Assembly (NCBI GenBank): GCA_004794785.1
Contig: SJOL01010112.1
Span: forward strand, 1,229,283-1,293,282
Direction: 5' to 3'
DNA: 64,000 bases
Source: Opisthorchis felineus
Taxonomy: Eukaryota; Platyhelminthes; Trematoda; Opisthorchiida; Opisthorchiidae
Shown: positions 23,800 through 35,160 of the stretch, in pieces
Numbering within the stretch: position 1 is the stretch's first letter
How the letters are laid out: each line of letters starts with the position of its first letter
The notes under the pieces: generated by a model
What the model was told of the DNA's origin: nothing
The model's database searches: none
The model's input: only the letters and a program-made list of their open reading frames with translations
Position numbers and translations under genes: made by a program

Positions 23800-24075
23800 C
23801 TACTCATAAGGTTGCTGAAAATTCTTCAACAGCCCACGGCCGGTTTCGACCTTCTTGGGGATCATCAGGTAGGCGCAGTCCCCGAGTTTCCGTCAACCTT
23901 ATGTTCTACTTCAAACCAAATTGCACGGAATTAGCGAAGTACACTCATTTGCAAACAAATTTGGTTTTGGGAGAGACTCACCTGGAACATCACAAACGAG
24001 AGATCCAGCTGGGTTCCAGGTGAGTCTCTCGCAAAACCAAACTTGTTTGCAAATGAGTGCATTTCGTTAGACTAA
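23800..24075. repeat. Hammerhead-repeat locus 7 with near-perfect hairpin
   Basis: Starts CTACTCATAAGGTTGCTGAA, with a hammerhead region at 23830-23876 (minus strand: CTGATGA and GAAA intact, cleavage triplet changed from GUC to GCC). CGAGTTTCCGTCAACCTTAT follows. From 23939 to 24070 the sequence is an almost perfect palindrome: CTCATTTGCAAACAAATTTG through GAGACTCACCTGGAAC, a short spacer, then the reverse complement. Confidence 0.85.
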
Positions 24076-24284
24076 TATGACTTATTTGGTATGACTCCCG
24101 GTAGTCGTGTAAGCTGTACTGTGGTCCTGAGAACAGCTCAGCAAGCCTGCATTTTGAGTAGGAGTTTCGCCCAAATTTTTACTCCAGGGTAGTGAGATTT
24201 CACATGTAAATACTTGTATCAAAATTACAATTGCCCAGTTAACGAAATACTCACTTGAAAATGATATTGGCCTTAACGGGAGAC

Positions 24285-24375
24285 AAAGCTGAGTCACCGT
24301 TGAATCTCCCCCACAATAAGGGCGAAACCGGCCGTGGGCTGTCGGACAGTTTTCAGTAGTGTGTTCCGTCTGTAC
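24285..24375 (+). repeat. Hammerhead-repeat fragment 8 (3' half)
   Basis: Contains AAGGGCGAAACCGGCCGTGG, then GCTGTCGGACAGTTTTCAGT. The palindrome has become ACCGGC and the CTGATGA half is missing. A GAATCTCCC word upstream may be a remnant of the unit's arm. Confidence 0.65.
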
Positions 24376-25684
24376 AACTGTCAAAAGCGTCCCAAAAAAA
24401 CCACTGCAACAAAACTACATGACCACACTTACCATGTACCAGATATATTTCGCAAATAGGCCAAAGTGGATAGTTTTCTCGCGGGAAAGTTATCCTCGTG
24501 ACTAGAAAAGAATGTGAAGTAAAACGGAATCGAAATGTCCTTCGGACATCATAACAATAATCCATTGTACTTTCTGGGCATGTAAACATGCTTGCGCAGT
24601 TACGTATGGTCTCCGATATTTTGTTTTTACAGACTCCATTGAACCTCGCAATAAGACGAACCAGTGCGTTAAATCCAATCTAGACAAGTCTAGAACCTAC
24701 AAAGAAAACCATACTTCACCAAATTTATTCCTAGCCGTCCTTCTCTATAATCATTCTTTGTAGACACCTGTTGAGAAAAATCGGATTTGAATGGACGTCT
24801 GTGATGCACTGCATTGTTCTTTTCGTTGGAAGCCAACCAGTGACCATTGTTATCTGGTGACAAAAATGTCTCATGATGAACTCGAGTTCCCGAAGGGATT
24901 TTGCCCTTTTTTTATAAGGGGGATTTCAATGTTAGAAATTACGAAGAACAGGGTTAAGCCTAAAACTTTGTCATGGAGTTCGTATAGACTGGTCGTAGAA
25001 GCCAGATTTTTTCTCTTGGGTAGCTGTCATTCCGTGCCCTATCTACCACAGTGAAAAAAACTCAAATGATTCTATGACCACTCCGTGCCCGTCAGGGTTT
25101 ACGGCTGGGATGCGAATGTGCCAATTGGTTGTTTCAATCAGGTTTGCTTCTCACGGCTGACCTACTCACCCGAGTGATATCTTGAGAAGCTGGGCATCGT
25201 AAGTGTAATACAGGCAGGAAAAATCAGAAAAGAACAACCTTATTAGTGATTTGCACACATTACTAGACAGACAGCGGGAAATCATGTGTACAGTTCGAAT
25301 TTACAGAGGTATGGTACTGAATATTTCATGTTTTCAGAGACTTGTGTGGGGGAAGCGTGCAGCTGAGATTCATCCATGATGATAACACCTTGTCACCGAT
25401 GAGCTACCTGTTGTCCAGTCGGCGCTCGGCTTTCAGGACACATACGGTCAGATCGGCACATCTACGAACCATATTACTGAAGCGTCTAGTTTCATTGAGA
25501 GCGTGAAATTTAAGGCCTCTCATCCTACACCTTGAGCAGCCAATCAAACTGAATGACTAAAGTTTTACGTTAACCTCTCCTGAGACGGTTCACCTAAACA
25601 CATTTTTCTGAAACTCGTGGCAGAAATGATAGCGCGTATTTGCATAATCCTGATGATGTGCCTATTCAGTACATAACTGTGCAT
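24376..25684. other. Unassigned non-coding stretch
   Basis: Nothing recognised. It might hold the decayed downstream part of the LINE copy that begins at 25685, but no RT motif could be seen. Confidence 0.35.
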
Positions 25685-26730
25685 TTCCAGTAGCTTCCTA
25701 GCCAGATCAGCTCGGTGCTCTTGAGCTACTCAGACTTGTCGAAGATAATGAATGGAGTTGTTTTGCTTTGGCATGCAGAATGGTAACGGAAGGCGACCTG
25801 ATGACCGGGCCTGGACAATGGCATAATCAGAGACAAGTTGCATACACTAGAAGGAACGACAATCCCTAACTGAGGCTCTCCATCGGTAACTGATAGCCAT
25901 ATGGTCCAAATGAGTCCATGACTGCCTTACTGTTGGTTGTCTCCCAGTAACTCGATGTGAACGTTTGTGCCGGAAGTTCGTACTGACCAAGAACAGACGA
26001 CGATCTGCATACAACTGAAGCAGTCACTCCCCTATCCATACGCTGAGCATCGACTCCAAATCGGCCAGCTAGCTGTGCTTCTTCCGCCTTTCGTCGTCCA
26101 ACTTGGGCACTCATATCACCCATCAAGATTACTATATCCGTCCTTCTTGCTGACCGAAGCAGACTCAGAACTGCAGTCTGTCGGGTCGGATGCTGATACG
26201 ACAGATAAACCGTTTACCGGTTCGACCTTTATTGATCTTAATTGAGCCAGACAACCGCACAGCGCAACGACGACTGTTTACTTGGATCCAGTCCAGTAAA
26301 GCGCTTTCAGCCTCTGGGCTGAATGCAACTCCCACACCGTGGATACCACGAGTCATTGTATCAAGAACCCGAAGAGTGAAATGTGGAATAAATGACCTCC
26401 TTCTATGCGGCTCGAGGTGCACGACCGGGGCGGGTCTTGTATGCATGTTTCGGAGACACAACATACATCAACAGACAGGGAAAGCGAGGATTCCACAAGA
26501 GATGTATTTTTTGCAGTTGGACATCGAGTACGGACATGGAGGGCTGTAAAGTGGATTAGGTCTCTTGAGGCTAGTAAGTGATCCGTGTGGTTTATTTTTC
26601 TGGGCGATGGTTTAGACACGCAACAGTGGCTGGGGGAGTGGCAGGTGTGTTGATCGTACTGCATCGTTCGAGGGGTAGGGAAGAGGTGTGAATGAAGGCC
26701 AGTGTGCGAAAAATAAATAACTACTGGTGT
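25685..26730 (-). pseudogene. LINE endonuclease relic (same family as 36974-39950)
   Basis: On the minus strand this aligns with the 5' part of the LINE at 37.0-39.9 kb. Upstream leader words (CAGAAAAATAAACCACACGG) give way to the start of the APE endonuclease, with LHVRTRCP for the family's FNVRTLC motif and VCCVSETCIQDP for its catalytic-glutamate motif. Then come RGIHGVGVAFSPEAESALLD and RRCAVRLSGSIKINKGR, and a GDMSAQVG segment matching the GD-NAQ motif. Frameshifts separate the segments and the RT domain is absent, so it is not functional. Confidence 0.85.
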
Positions 26731-28695
26731 GCAATTGAGCAAGGTAAAGTAGCGTTGACGACCTATTTACAACCATTCATCGTGGGTGACACAAACACGC
26801 CCAAGTAAAACAAAGTTGTCCGCCGACCCGTTTTTTTTCTATAACTGTGTTAAGGAGATGAAACAAATGTTCTGCAGGAAGACTTTAGCCTACTCTTGTT
26901 CATACACGGGTACCTTTTAAAGAGGTTTTCTAAGTTTCCCACACAAGGAAAATGGATGTCCTACCAGTGTGTGTCACCTCGCGTTTGAGTTACAGTTCTA
27001 TAGAGATTCGTTCCAGACTGTTGTCCTCTCACAGTAGAACTCACTATTTGCAAGCATTCTGAGGACCTACTCTGCGACCTATTCTCTGCTTATGGCTTCT
27101 GTCTGTGTGAAGCTTGTCCAACGTGCCACACCATAAGTTCTTGTTTGTCCGCGATCAATTCAAGTAGGAACAAATAGTTGTGCACATCAGCTGCTCACCT
27201 TCACAAGTGTTCTCAAGCGGTTCTGCGCTTAAGCACGGTTTTCTTTGTGGGAACTGGTGAAGAATGTTCTCGATGAAGCTGCATAAACACGCATTCCTTG
27301 TCTGGTTTGTCTTGTTTGGTGAGTTAAAGTGGGTTCATCGTACTGATCAAACCGTACCAGATTTTCCCCTGAGGAAACTTACCGACTACGCATGGGGGCA
27401 ATTCTGGTTGTTTTAGTGTTGATAGATCCTTAAGCGGTCACATTCCTGCTGTGTGTCGAAACTAGGGAAACGGAAATTAGTGAAACAGTATGAGTTCACA
27501 TAGTCAAAAACCAATTTCAATTGAGTTTGCTGACTGCCCTGAGGGTCCTTGCGTTGTGAACTTCAGCTCCCACGTTTGGTTTCCTCTGAGGGATAAATTC
27601 AAAACTAATATTCACTCTTAAAAAGTTGCCAGCGGTCGTGTCGAAAACGGGTTACTCTGTCATTCCAGCGCTAGTGTGTTCAACCGCGTCTGATAAACTA
27701 TCAATGCTCGATCCCACATCACTAATGTGACTAATCGCCGTTTACTTTTTTCCTCTAGTGTTTAGGGGACCATAACAGTGTTCAGGAATCAATCAGTGCA
27801 TTTGCTGGGGTTGTGTCTGCCCTGACAGAACTCTTCATCGAAGAGGGACAAAATACCGGTTCATATTCTCCCCCCTGAAGAGTTTTCATTAGGCTCCCAG
27901 TTTCGCAATTTCTGTCCGTTTCTACATTTGAGGCTTTCCTAAAATCCGTAGTGGTCATTTCTGCATGAGACCGCTTGCTACTAAGGCCGCAGGCTTATGA
28001 AGGTTACGTTCCAAATGACTTGAGGCATTTGTGTACCGATACTTAAAAACCGGTATTTGATAGTGCTTCGGTACCGAAAATTTTGTCTAGTGAGTTTAGA
28101 ACCTTAACTGAATAATCTGGTTCAAGCTCAAGCTCTAATATATTTGTAGCTTAGTTGTGGATTATCCCTTACCGGGTGAATCGTTCCATGTAAACGACTG
28201 TCGCTCAGTCTGTACATCAGAAGCGCGATTACCTGCGTTAGGCCAGCGACAAGCTGAGGTATTGTGCAACACTGGGCGTTACCTGAACTTGGACAAAATC
28301 AAACACTTGCTTAAAAGTAACTGGGAAGGATCAAACGAAGGAGTTTTGAGAAAAAAACGAGTTTGTATAAACTTTCTGGCCACTGAAAACCGAAATAAGC
28401 CAAAGACTCAATGTGCAAGACAGACTGTCCATAAGACGAACATAGGCCTTCTGTGTGCTGCCATTACACATGAGTCAGGTGCAACAAAGCTGTAGGGATC
28501 CATCAATTTCAGTGGTGTTGTGCGGAATACGCAGCAATCAATAAGGCGTGCATCCTCAAATATAGGCTTCGGGTTATTTGGCCTGAAGACTTGTATGAAA
28601 AGGTTTGCTCGTCAGTTGCGAAAAATTTTCATTTTCGATTATCCTGACACTTTATTGATGTGGCTGACTACAAAGAAGTTGAGACTTCAGGGAAG
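26731..28695. other. Unassigned non-coding stretch
   Basis: No gene or repeat recognised. The 112-codon plus frame at 28157-28495 shows no family motif and is not called. Confidence 0.4.
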
Positions 28696-28868
28696 CTACT
28701 CACAAGGTTACTGAAAAATGTTTGACAGTCCATAAACAGCTTTGCCATTCTGTTCTACTTCAACCCAAATTGGATATAATTCGCTATCTACACCAATGTG
28801 CACCCTAATTTGGTTTTCACGGGAAGCTCAACTAGATCCCAGCTGTGTGTGCAAATTGATGTATAATG
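28696..28868. repeat. Hammerhead-repeat locus 9 (ribozyme deleted)
   Basis: AGCTACTCACAAGGTTACTG, then GACAGTCCATAAACAGC, then a jump to CTGTTCTACTTCAACCC, so the ribozyme core is gone. It continues with TTTGGTTTTCACGGGAAGC and ends at a remnant of the inverted arm. Confidence 0.65.
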
Positions 28869-29638
28869 TGAAACTTCGGTTGTCCAGTTCGCGGTCACTT
28901 CAAAACATCGATTGATTCTGCTCTCACGACGTCAGCTGAGAGCCAAAACCTTTCAGCACAGTAGTGCGGGATTGCACAGCCCCACTAACGGTGTCATTGC
29001 TTCGTAATATCAGGACCCGGATTAGAACGCGAAGTTTGTGTAGACAATCCTGTTTTTTCATTCAGTATGTATATAAAGTGAGTTTCTACAAACTTTTATT
29101 GAAAATGGTCCTGGTAACTTTCCGCGCCTTCTCGGTGTACATTAGTTGCAATAAATCGATCCAGGTCTGTCCGAGTTCAGAACCGGAAATGCAACCAGTT
29201 TACTACTAATTTTAGTCACTCTCTGTACGTTAGGATACTTCAGCAGTCAAAGAGAAAAAGAGCGCTATGGTGACATTACGAGCACTATTCACATCTAACA
29301 ATCCCTCGTGTTCGTCTTATTATCGACCGGAACACTGAAATTTTATATTCATTCACCACGCATTGGTGGTCTTTGGTCGTCATGTCATATTGATCCCTTA
29401 TTTAGCAGAAGTCAGTCGCAAACCATCATTGTTCCTCCTCACTCATTCAACTCGGAGCACTACACCTCATCTATCCTCATTTGTCATTCACCGACTTCCT
29501 TCAAGAAGGCATTGTCTCCTTCGATTTGTAAGCCTATCGATACTTTGCTACTACGTTTGAACACACCTGATTCAATGATATCTTCTACGATGAGTGTTAT
29601 GTACTGTCGTGTTTTTAACAACTCCTAAAGTGGCAACC
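28869..29638. other. Unassigned non-coding stretch
   Basis: Nothing recognised. Two overlapping plus frames at 29308-29628 share no motif with known families. Confidence 0.4.
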
Positions 29639-29639
29639 G

Positions 29640-29835
29640 GGGGCGAGATGGCTCAGTGGTTAGAGCGTGAATTTACTGACCAGAAGGTCCGTGGTTCGAA
29701 CCCGACCTACGCATCTCAACTTCTGTCTAAACTTGGGCAACCTGGCAGTATCCCAGCCCTTGTGCTTCCTTCGGGTGGCATGGCAGCTAGGCGCCGAAAG
29801 GGCGCTACAGCTGAACGATTATTATTAAAGTGGCA
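29640..29835 (+). repeat. tRNA-derived SINE family 1, copy f (best)
   Basis: The best copy. Head GGGCGAGATGGCTCAGTGGT carries box A (TGGCTCAGTGG). Box B is GGTTCGAACCC (29693-29703). The head is tRNA-like over about 70 bases. The unrelated body follows: CTTGGGCAACCTGGCAGTAT, GGTGGCATGGCAGCTAGGCG, GGGCGCTACAGCTGAACG, and a TTATTATTAAAG tail. Such elements are transcribed by RNA polymerase III from the internal boxes and moved by a LINE. The TTATTATTAAAG tail differs from the TTGA tail of the LINE in this window, so the partner LINE is unknown. Confidence 0.9.
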
Positions 29836-30250
29836 ACCTGAGGAAAAAAACATGTATTCATAAGAAACAATCTACATATGTAGCTTGCACTAGTTGTTGA
29901 CGATCGGCCATTTTTAACCAACCAAATAGTAGTGATGGTTATATCAAACAAATTCGTATTGATTCAATCTGCTTACCTAGCTACGTTAGTTCCATGTAGA
30001 AAAGCGATCAGACAGAAGAGATGCCGAAGTCCAATGTTGCGCAATGAGTAAGCTAGTCGGTTGTATGGTTTTGCCGAAGTCGGTCAGCAGTGCAAACCAC
30101 ACAACGAACTACCTCCCAGTTCGCAACACCACTAGATAGATCTCACGAAGCGCGCAGTGTCTGTGTCGCTGTGATTGTGGGTCCAGACGACCGTCCGTGC
30201 CATCATTTTACCTTAAACTCACCAGCATGTCGACCATATTCGCTGTTCCT
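29836..30250. other. Unassigned, becoming CpG-rich to the right
   Basis: Nothing recognised at first. From about 30110 CpG becomes more common, leading into the CCAAT-box stretch. Confidence 0.35.
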
Positions 30251-30263
30251 AACCTGATCGAAC

Positions 30264-30320
30264 TAACCAATCAGCAAACGCAGCGGATACAGACCTCACG
30301 CGCTCATCGCTGATTGGTTC
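30264..30320. promoter_or_regulatory. Paired inverted CCAAT boxes in CpG-rich DNA
   Basis: AACCAATCAGC (30265-30275) and its exact reverse complement GCTGATTGGTT (30309-30319) face each other 33 bp apart. Both match the NF-Y CCAAT-box consensus including the flanking CAG. The surrounding 30110-30560 is richer in CpG than the rest of the window. Paired CCAAT boxes are common in animal promoters. No TATA box or initiator was identified, so a promoter is inferred only. Confidence 0.35.
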
Positions 30321-30357
30321 CGGGGCCTGTCTACTGCGTCAGACGGAGCGAATCTAT

Positions 30358-30600
30358 ATGGGTGTTGGTGGCAGTGAAAAGGACGAGCGGGCGAAGCCGG
30401 ACAGCAACAGCGGCGTGTGCGCGCTTAACCTGGATATGCGGAGGCTGGGATGGTGTGGTACGCCCCGGCAGACTTCACACTGTCGGCATGCCACCAGAGT
30501 TTTGCGTGTGTGCGTAAGTGTGCACATCTCACGCACAACGGAAATGGGCCATCGACCTGTTTTCAAGTCAGAATTGATTGGCGAAACCTATGCTAATGCA
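30358..30600 (+). CDS. Candidate first exon after the CCAAT boxes
   Basis: An ATG-started frame 38 bp after the CCAAT pair begins MGVGGSEKDERAKPDSNSG and stays open to GETYANA, where CTAATGCAG is followed by GTAACC, a usable donor. The translation is rich in Arg, Cys and His and resembles no family I know. A second frame and the minus strand are also open here, as expected of GC-rich DNA. This is only a possibility suggested by position. Confidence 0.18.
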
Positions 30601-33049
30601 GGTAACCTACACTGCATCTGTGTCGAATGCCCGTTACAAACAAAACAGAGCACACCTAAATTTGTATTGTGCAATCAATAAACTAAGGTGTTTGGAAGCG
30701 GTAGGGTTCCACAGCTAGCGATTAAGAACAGGCTCCTCTAAATTAATATCCTTCAGATGAAAGCGTTCGTGAGGCGTGGTTTCGTTTGACAAGCTTTGGT
30801 GCATTGCAACTTAGCACCTCGATGGCTGCTCGCACATGGCGTATGCTAGACTTCGCTCATGAATAGCTGCCATAAGGGATGCTCTTGCGGGTGAATTTTC
30901 AGTCGAAATCTTTTTACTCGGGAGCTAAGGACGTATATGTATACGAAACACACGCACACAAAACCTGAAAAGGCACGTACTAACCTGAGGGAGGAAAGAG
31001 AACTGACCTATCGGGACGAAAGCGCCTTTCGATGGAGGGCAAATGATGTGCGTATAAGTTCCAAAAAATCGGCTCTGAAACGTGACTCCGTGATCAGTAG
31101 CTGAGCTAGAGTTGTGCAAGAAACGTTTCGGGTGGCAGTTGATCAAATGAATGCAACGGGTGAAAAACCTCATCGGGTACAGTCCTAAGAAGATTTGAAC
31201 AGGTATGCGTATATTTTTCAACTAAGGCATCTACCAGGAAAATAAAGGGAATGTTACCGCAAGTTGATAAAAGTCAAATGCATCTTTTGATGGTAACGCA
31301 GTCCATTTTCAACAATCTGCCAAAGACGGTTGGTCAACACCACTACAAAGTGGCCGCACCATGGCAATGGCAAAGATAAAATGTCGGGTAACCGAAACGT
31401 TCAGGAAAGAGATTGATCGCATAAACCAACTCAGTCTTTGAATTCTAGGAAAACTTTGCCAATGTCTTCATCTTACATCACATCAGAAGAAGAGCACTGG
31501 ACAATCTTCGGTAGCATTTGGGGTCAGAGAAGGTGAAAAGACGACGCCTCAGTGTGAACACCATCTCGGCGTATCTGGATGCATTTAGCTGTACTATGAT
31601 ATCTTGTGTTCATTGGCGCAGAGCGAAGGCTTTATAATGCTATCGAGTAACGTTTTTAAGACTTCGTAACAAATAAAAGTGTATGGAATCGCCCCGAATT
31701 TTGGTGGATTGCAAGGGGTACTGTAGTTATCCTAGCAGTTCTTCATCCGCCGGCAATACAGGATTTTTCCAAGATACGTTAAACGGTTGAAAAAAACGCA
31801 GAAGGGAATTCTGGAATGCATCAATCCGACATCTGACATTCCGGTCCGCTGGAGTTGTCTGAGCCTAGTTTTGTCAGTTCAAGATTGACTTCTTTGGGGA
31901 TAACGTTGTTGGTTGGGTATCTCGACGTGGGACGTATGTAACCGAACAAATTTATACGGCAAGAGTGTTTCTCAGTTCGTTCGGGTCAGTGGCAATCATG
32001 ATGCATCTTTTTCTGTCCTAGACTACTTTTTACCGCATGCCAGGAGTTCCTTCCCTAAATCGTAAGAGGAAGTTCGCGTAGATGGTATTCTGAATTGACC
32101 AGACGTTTTTTATGTTCTTTTGTCCCCGTCCCCACAAGCTTTTTCATAGCACCGCCTGGATTTCTTGAGCACAGATGAAGTGAAACCGTTCGGGTTGTCA
32201 TACAGGGATTTTCACGGGCAACGCAAATTTAGGCAGAATTTCAAGTGACATAATATTACGTCTTATTGTAAGTTCGGGTCTCCATCTTCAAACGGTAAAA
32301 CCTATGGCTTCAGTCACACACTGTCAGGGGAGTTAGACTGTGCTTTGAGATTCGATGATTCTTACTTGTTTGACTTGCCCGATCGTCCAGTTTACAGTGC
32401 TCAGACAAAATTAATGGTGCGTGGCGTCTATGAGCATACGTGGCAGGTTTGTTGGTAAAACATAGCCAAACTGACTTGGATTGGTAATTCGAATTGCCCC
32501 TTTAGAAAAGCTACATCAACCTGGTTTAGGTCTCCACAAATCAAGATGAAAATTGAGTTCAACCATCGGGAAACTACCTCATCTGGTTGCCGGAAGAGTC
32601 GGATGTGTTTATCACCGGGACAAATCTTGTGGTACTGAGTAATCTCCTAGTATTTGAGGAACTAAAGGCGAGGGTGACTTTCCAGTTTGAGCACCAGTGA
32701 CGAATTACATCTCGCTCCAGCCAGGCCAACGAAAAGGCCTCGGTGACAAGCGGTTCCTCTGGACTATTGGATTAGCGAAGAGCCTTGACCTAACACTAAC
32801 GAGGCATTTGTGTACTTTCTTCCTGTGAAAAGTTTGCACAGTGTCTATTTCTCTCAATATGGGTCGTGCTTTCGGTGATAGGATGTAAGGAAAGCGTAGT
32901 AATCTCACTGTTGCTTTACAGGTGCGACCAGCCACTAAGCACGATGTTTTAGCATATTCAAAGAATACTATCTGAAAACTGGCAGCATGATCACTTCGGC
33001 TGGCCACGATCTCCCATTGAGAAAACAGAGCACTATATCTTCCTAAAGG
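30601..33049. other. Unassigned non-coding stretch
   Basis: About 2.4 kb with nothing recognised. Minus frames at 30925-31221 and 32705-33007 reach about 100 codons without motifs. Confidence 0.45.
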
Positions 33050-33145
33050 AAGTTACTCACAAGATTGATGAGAACTCTTCGACAGCCCACGACATTCGTC
33101 TGAGTCTCCCGTGAAAACCGTGAGTGTATTTTGTCGAAAAGAGTA
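33050..33145. repeat. Hammerhead-repeat fragment 10 (internal deletion)
   Basis: TTACTCACAAGATTGATGAG, AACTCTTCGACAGCCCACGA, then directly CTGAGTCTCCCGTGAAAACC and GTGAGTGTATTTTG. The middle of the unit, including most of the ribozyme, is deleted. Confidence 0.65.
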
Positions 33146-33489
33146 CTACATAATTTCGATGACATTGTATCAGTCACTACATTTTTCCATTTGGACAACT
33201 CGCCATTCGAATGTTATCTACTATCAGGAAACGGGAAATCATCGCCGAGTAAAGTGATCTGAGTGTTGATGAAAAAATGGTGCAACCGAAATGTGGAGGC
33301 CCCGTTGAAGAAGCTCTTCTCTCATATCTTGAATCTCTCCTCTGAAAATGCTAAACGCACACACCGTGCACTCAAAAGTGAGCCCTTTTCTCAGTAATCT
33401 CAAGTAGTTCTGACTGGTTGTAGGTGGTTGCGGGATTTGTATGTTTCACATTCACGTCACCCACGTTTGAACAGTCTTCCCATGGTCCT
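33146..33489. other. Unassigned short gap
   Basis: Nothing recognised. Confidence 0.35.
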
Positions 33490-33660
33490 GGCGCAATCAT
33501 TCTGGTGAGTTCCTACTAAAGGATGAAAGCACTGGGTTCCAATTTCGCCCTTGTTAGATCTCATTAGCATTGCATATCCTTGGCCACACCGGGGTCTGAA
33601 CTCCGGCTATCTGACATGCAAGGCGGGCGTGTTACCACCACTATAGTGATGTGAATATGA
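33490..33660 (-). repeat. tRNA-derived SINE family 2, copy
   Basis: On the minus strand: CACTATAGTGGTGGTAACAC (box A region), CGCCTTGCATGTCAGATAGC, box B GAGTTCAGACCCCGG, then AAGGATATGCAATGC and a body with GATCTAACAAGGGCG. Head order matches 60355-60540. Confidence 0.65.
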
Positions 33661-34418
33661 ACAATACATATCCCGCAAAGCAGTTCCACAAGTTCCGTAA
33701 TAACCTTCACTCTCTATCAGACGTGGGGCGAAGCTTCGAAATGACCGCAGATTACTCACGCGCCTCAGCAGTGGTATACACCGTTACACCACTACTCCAC
33801 CACCGCGCATTGGGCGCACCAGAATTATATCAACAGATTATTCCTTATTTTCACCGGCTGGTACAAATTTAGCATGTCCATGCCCCAACCACATTCATGC
33901 TTTTGCTTGCGTCTAACCAACCAAGGCATCTCCTTCATCCGTTGTCTGGCTTGACACTAGTGTGGCATGCAAACAGGCACGTGAACGAGCCATCCCTAAA
34001 GAAACAAACGGACACCGTTTGTTGCAAACACATTAGCTCAATCCGGGACAATGTAACGTGGCCGAATGTACCTGTGGGGAAACGATGAAGTCTACAAAGA
34101 CTGGTTCTGTCGTCAGTATGTATCGTGACAGTGTCCTGTGCCGCAGCTCAACAGATGGGAAACGTCGGCAGCAGTCGAACGGATACACACACTACAGTCT
34201 AACGTTTCAGCAGGCAGTAGTGTCCGGAGGCGAACATGAAACATTCATAATGCGGGACCCAACAATCGCAGGGTGGTGATATAATTTTTACATGTTCTGT
34301 AGAGGCTTGGTGTTTAAAGATAGATAAGATGATGTCAGTGAACAAACAAAGTGCGAATCCTAGGTATCGTCGACTGAAAGATGGCGCACAAACCACCATG
34401 AATGGCCTATATGACTGG
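33661..34418. other. Unassigned non-coding stretch
   Basis: Nothing recognised. Several short plus frames lie here without motifs. Confidence 0.35.
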
Positions 34419-34458
34419 GCCTGGTACGATCACCTGGTACGATCACCTGGTACGATCT
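34419..34458 (+). repeat. 13-bp tandem repeat, about three copies
   Basis: The word CCTGGTACGATCA occurs three times in direct succession, the last copy incomplete. A local slippage product. Confidence 0.9.
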
Positions 34459-34554
34459 CTCATCATCCGAACAAAGGAAAACCGTAAGATCTTCATGGTT
34501 ATGTGAGGAGAAGCACTTGCTGTAGGGCTGTTTCATTCTTGTTGGGAACCACTA

Positions 34555-34660
34555 GTAGTGCGCATCTCACGAACCCGCGACGTTCTGGCCACTGGTTGGA
34601 CACTTAACCATTTGGCCACGAGTGCCTGATCAGCAGTGTGCTTAACTCTCACTTCGACGG
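34555..34660 (-). repeat. tRNA-like SINE relic, family 3, second copy
   Basis: The plus strand reads GCATCTCACGAACCCGCGAC, TTCTGGCCACTGGTTGG, TTAACCATTTGGCCACGAG and CAGCAGTGTG, matching 3296-3415. The minus strand holds a GTCGCGGGTTCGTGAG box B-like element. Confidence 0.5.
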
Positions 34661-34808
34661 GACACAGTGCCACTCATCCTTCAGTAATGGAAACCAGATC
34701 ATGGGGTCACAAATTGACTGGCTCCTCGAGTACCGGCATCTCAGAAGGAAGTTTCACACATCCAGTGAAGCGATGATAGTGGAGCTGGGGTTGATGCTCA
34801 AACACAGA

Positions 34809-35160
34809 TTAGCATCTCATTAGATTACACTGTTGTTGCAACGGAACGAAGCTATGGAAGTGAATATTCTGATAGTTACACGTTTGCTTTCTGCGGACTT
34901 TGCGTTCTATGGTCCCGTCAGTCTTCCTTTTAACATTGACATCGAGGAATCTTAACCGTCCGTTCTGTTCTGACTCGATAGTAACCTTGATATTAGTATA
35001 GACTGAATCGAAACTGCTTAGCAAGTCTGTTGTGCTGATAGTTTCGTCGGCAAGTACGAAAATGTCGACCACGTAGTGACGGTACAGTGTTAATCGTGCA
35101 ATCAGTGCGTCTAATTTTTGAGTCTCCAGTTTGGCCATGAAAAAATCTGCCAACTTATCA
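34809..35160 (-). pseudogene. Penelope-like element reverse transcriptase relic
   Basis: The minus-strand frame of about 114 residues follows the PLE reverse transcriptase through its catalytic region. ADFFMAKLE is the motif following the usual MGSPLGP. YRHYVVDIFVL is the active site, where PLEs have YVDD, so the first catalytic Asp here is Val. SSFDSVYTNIKVTIESE is the typical FN--H--I-FT-E segment, RLRFLDVNVKR the LPFLDV motif, and FHSFVPLQQQCNLMR the FHS--P--YK-NLI- motif. PLEs belong to a retroelement class with terminal repeats and, in many animals, hammerhead ribozymes. The fingers, thumb end and GIY-YIG endonuclease are absent, so this is a dead fragment. It may represent the lineage that mobilised the ribozyme repeats. 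Confidence 0.8.

Noticed and set aside
29640..29712. A functional tRNA gene at the SINE head.
   Set aside because: Boxes A and B are present, but the acceptor stem does not close and the body is the repeated SINE sequence seen at five other sites.
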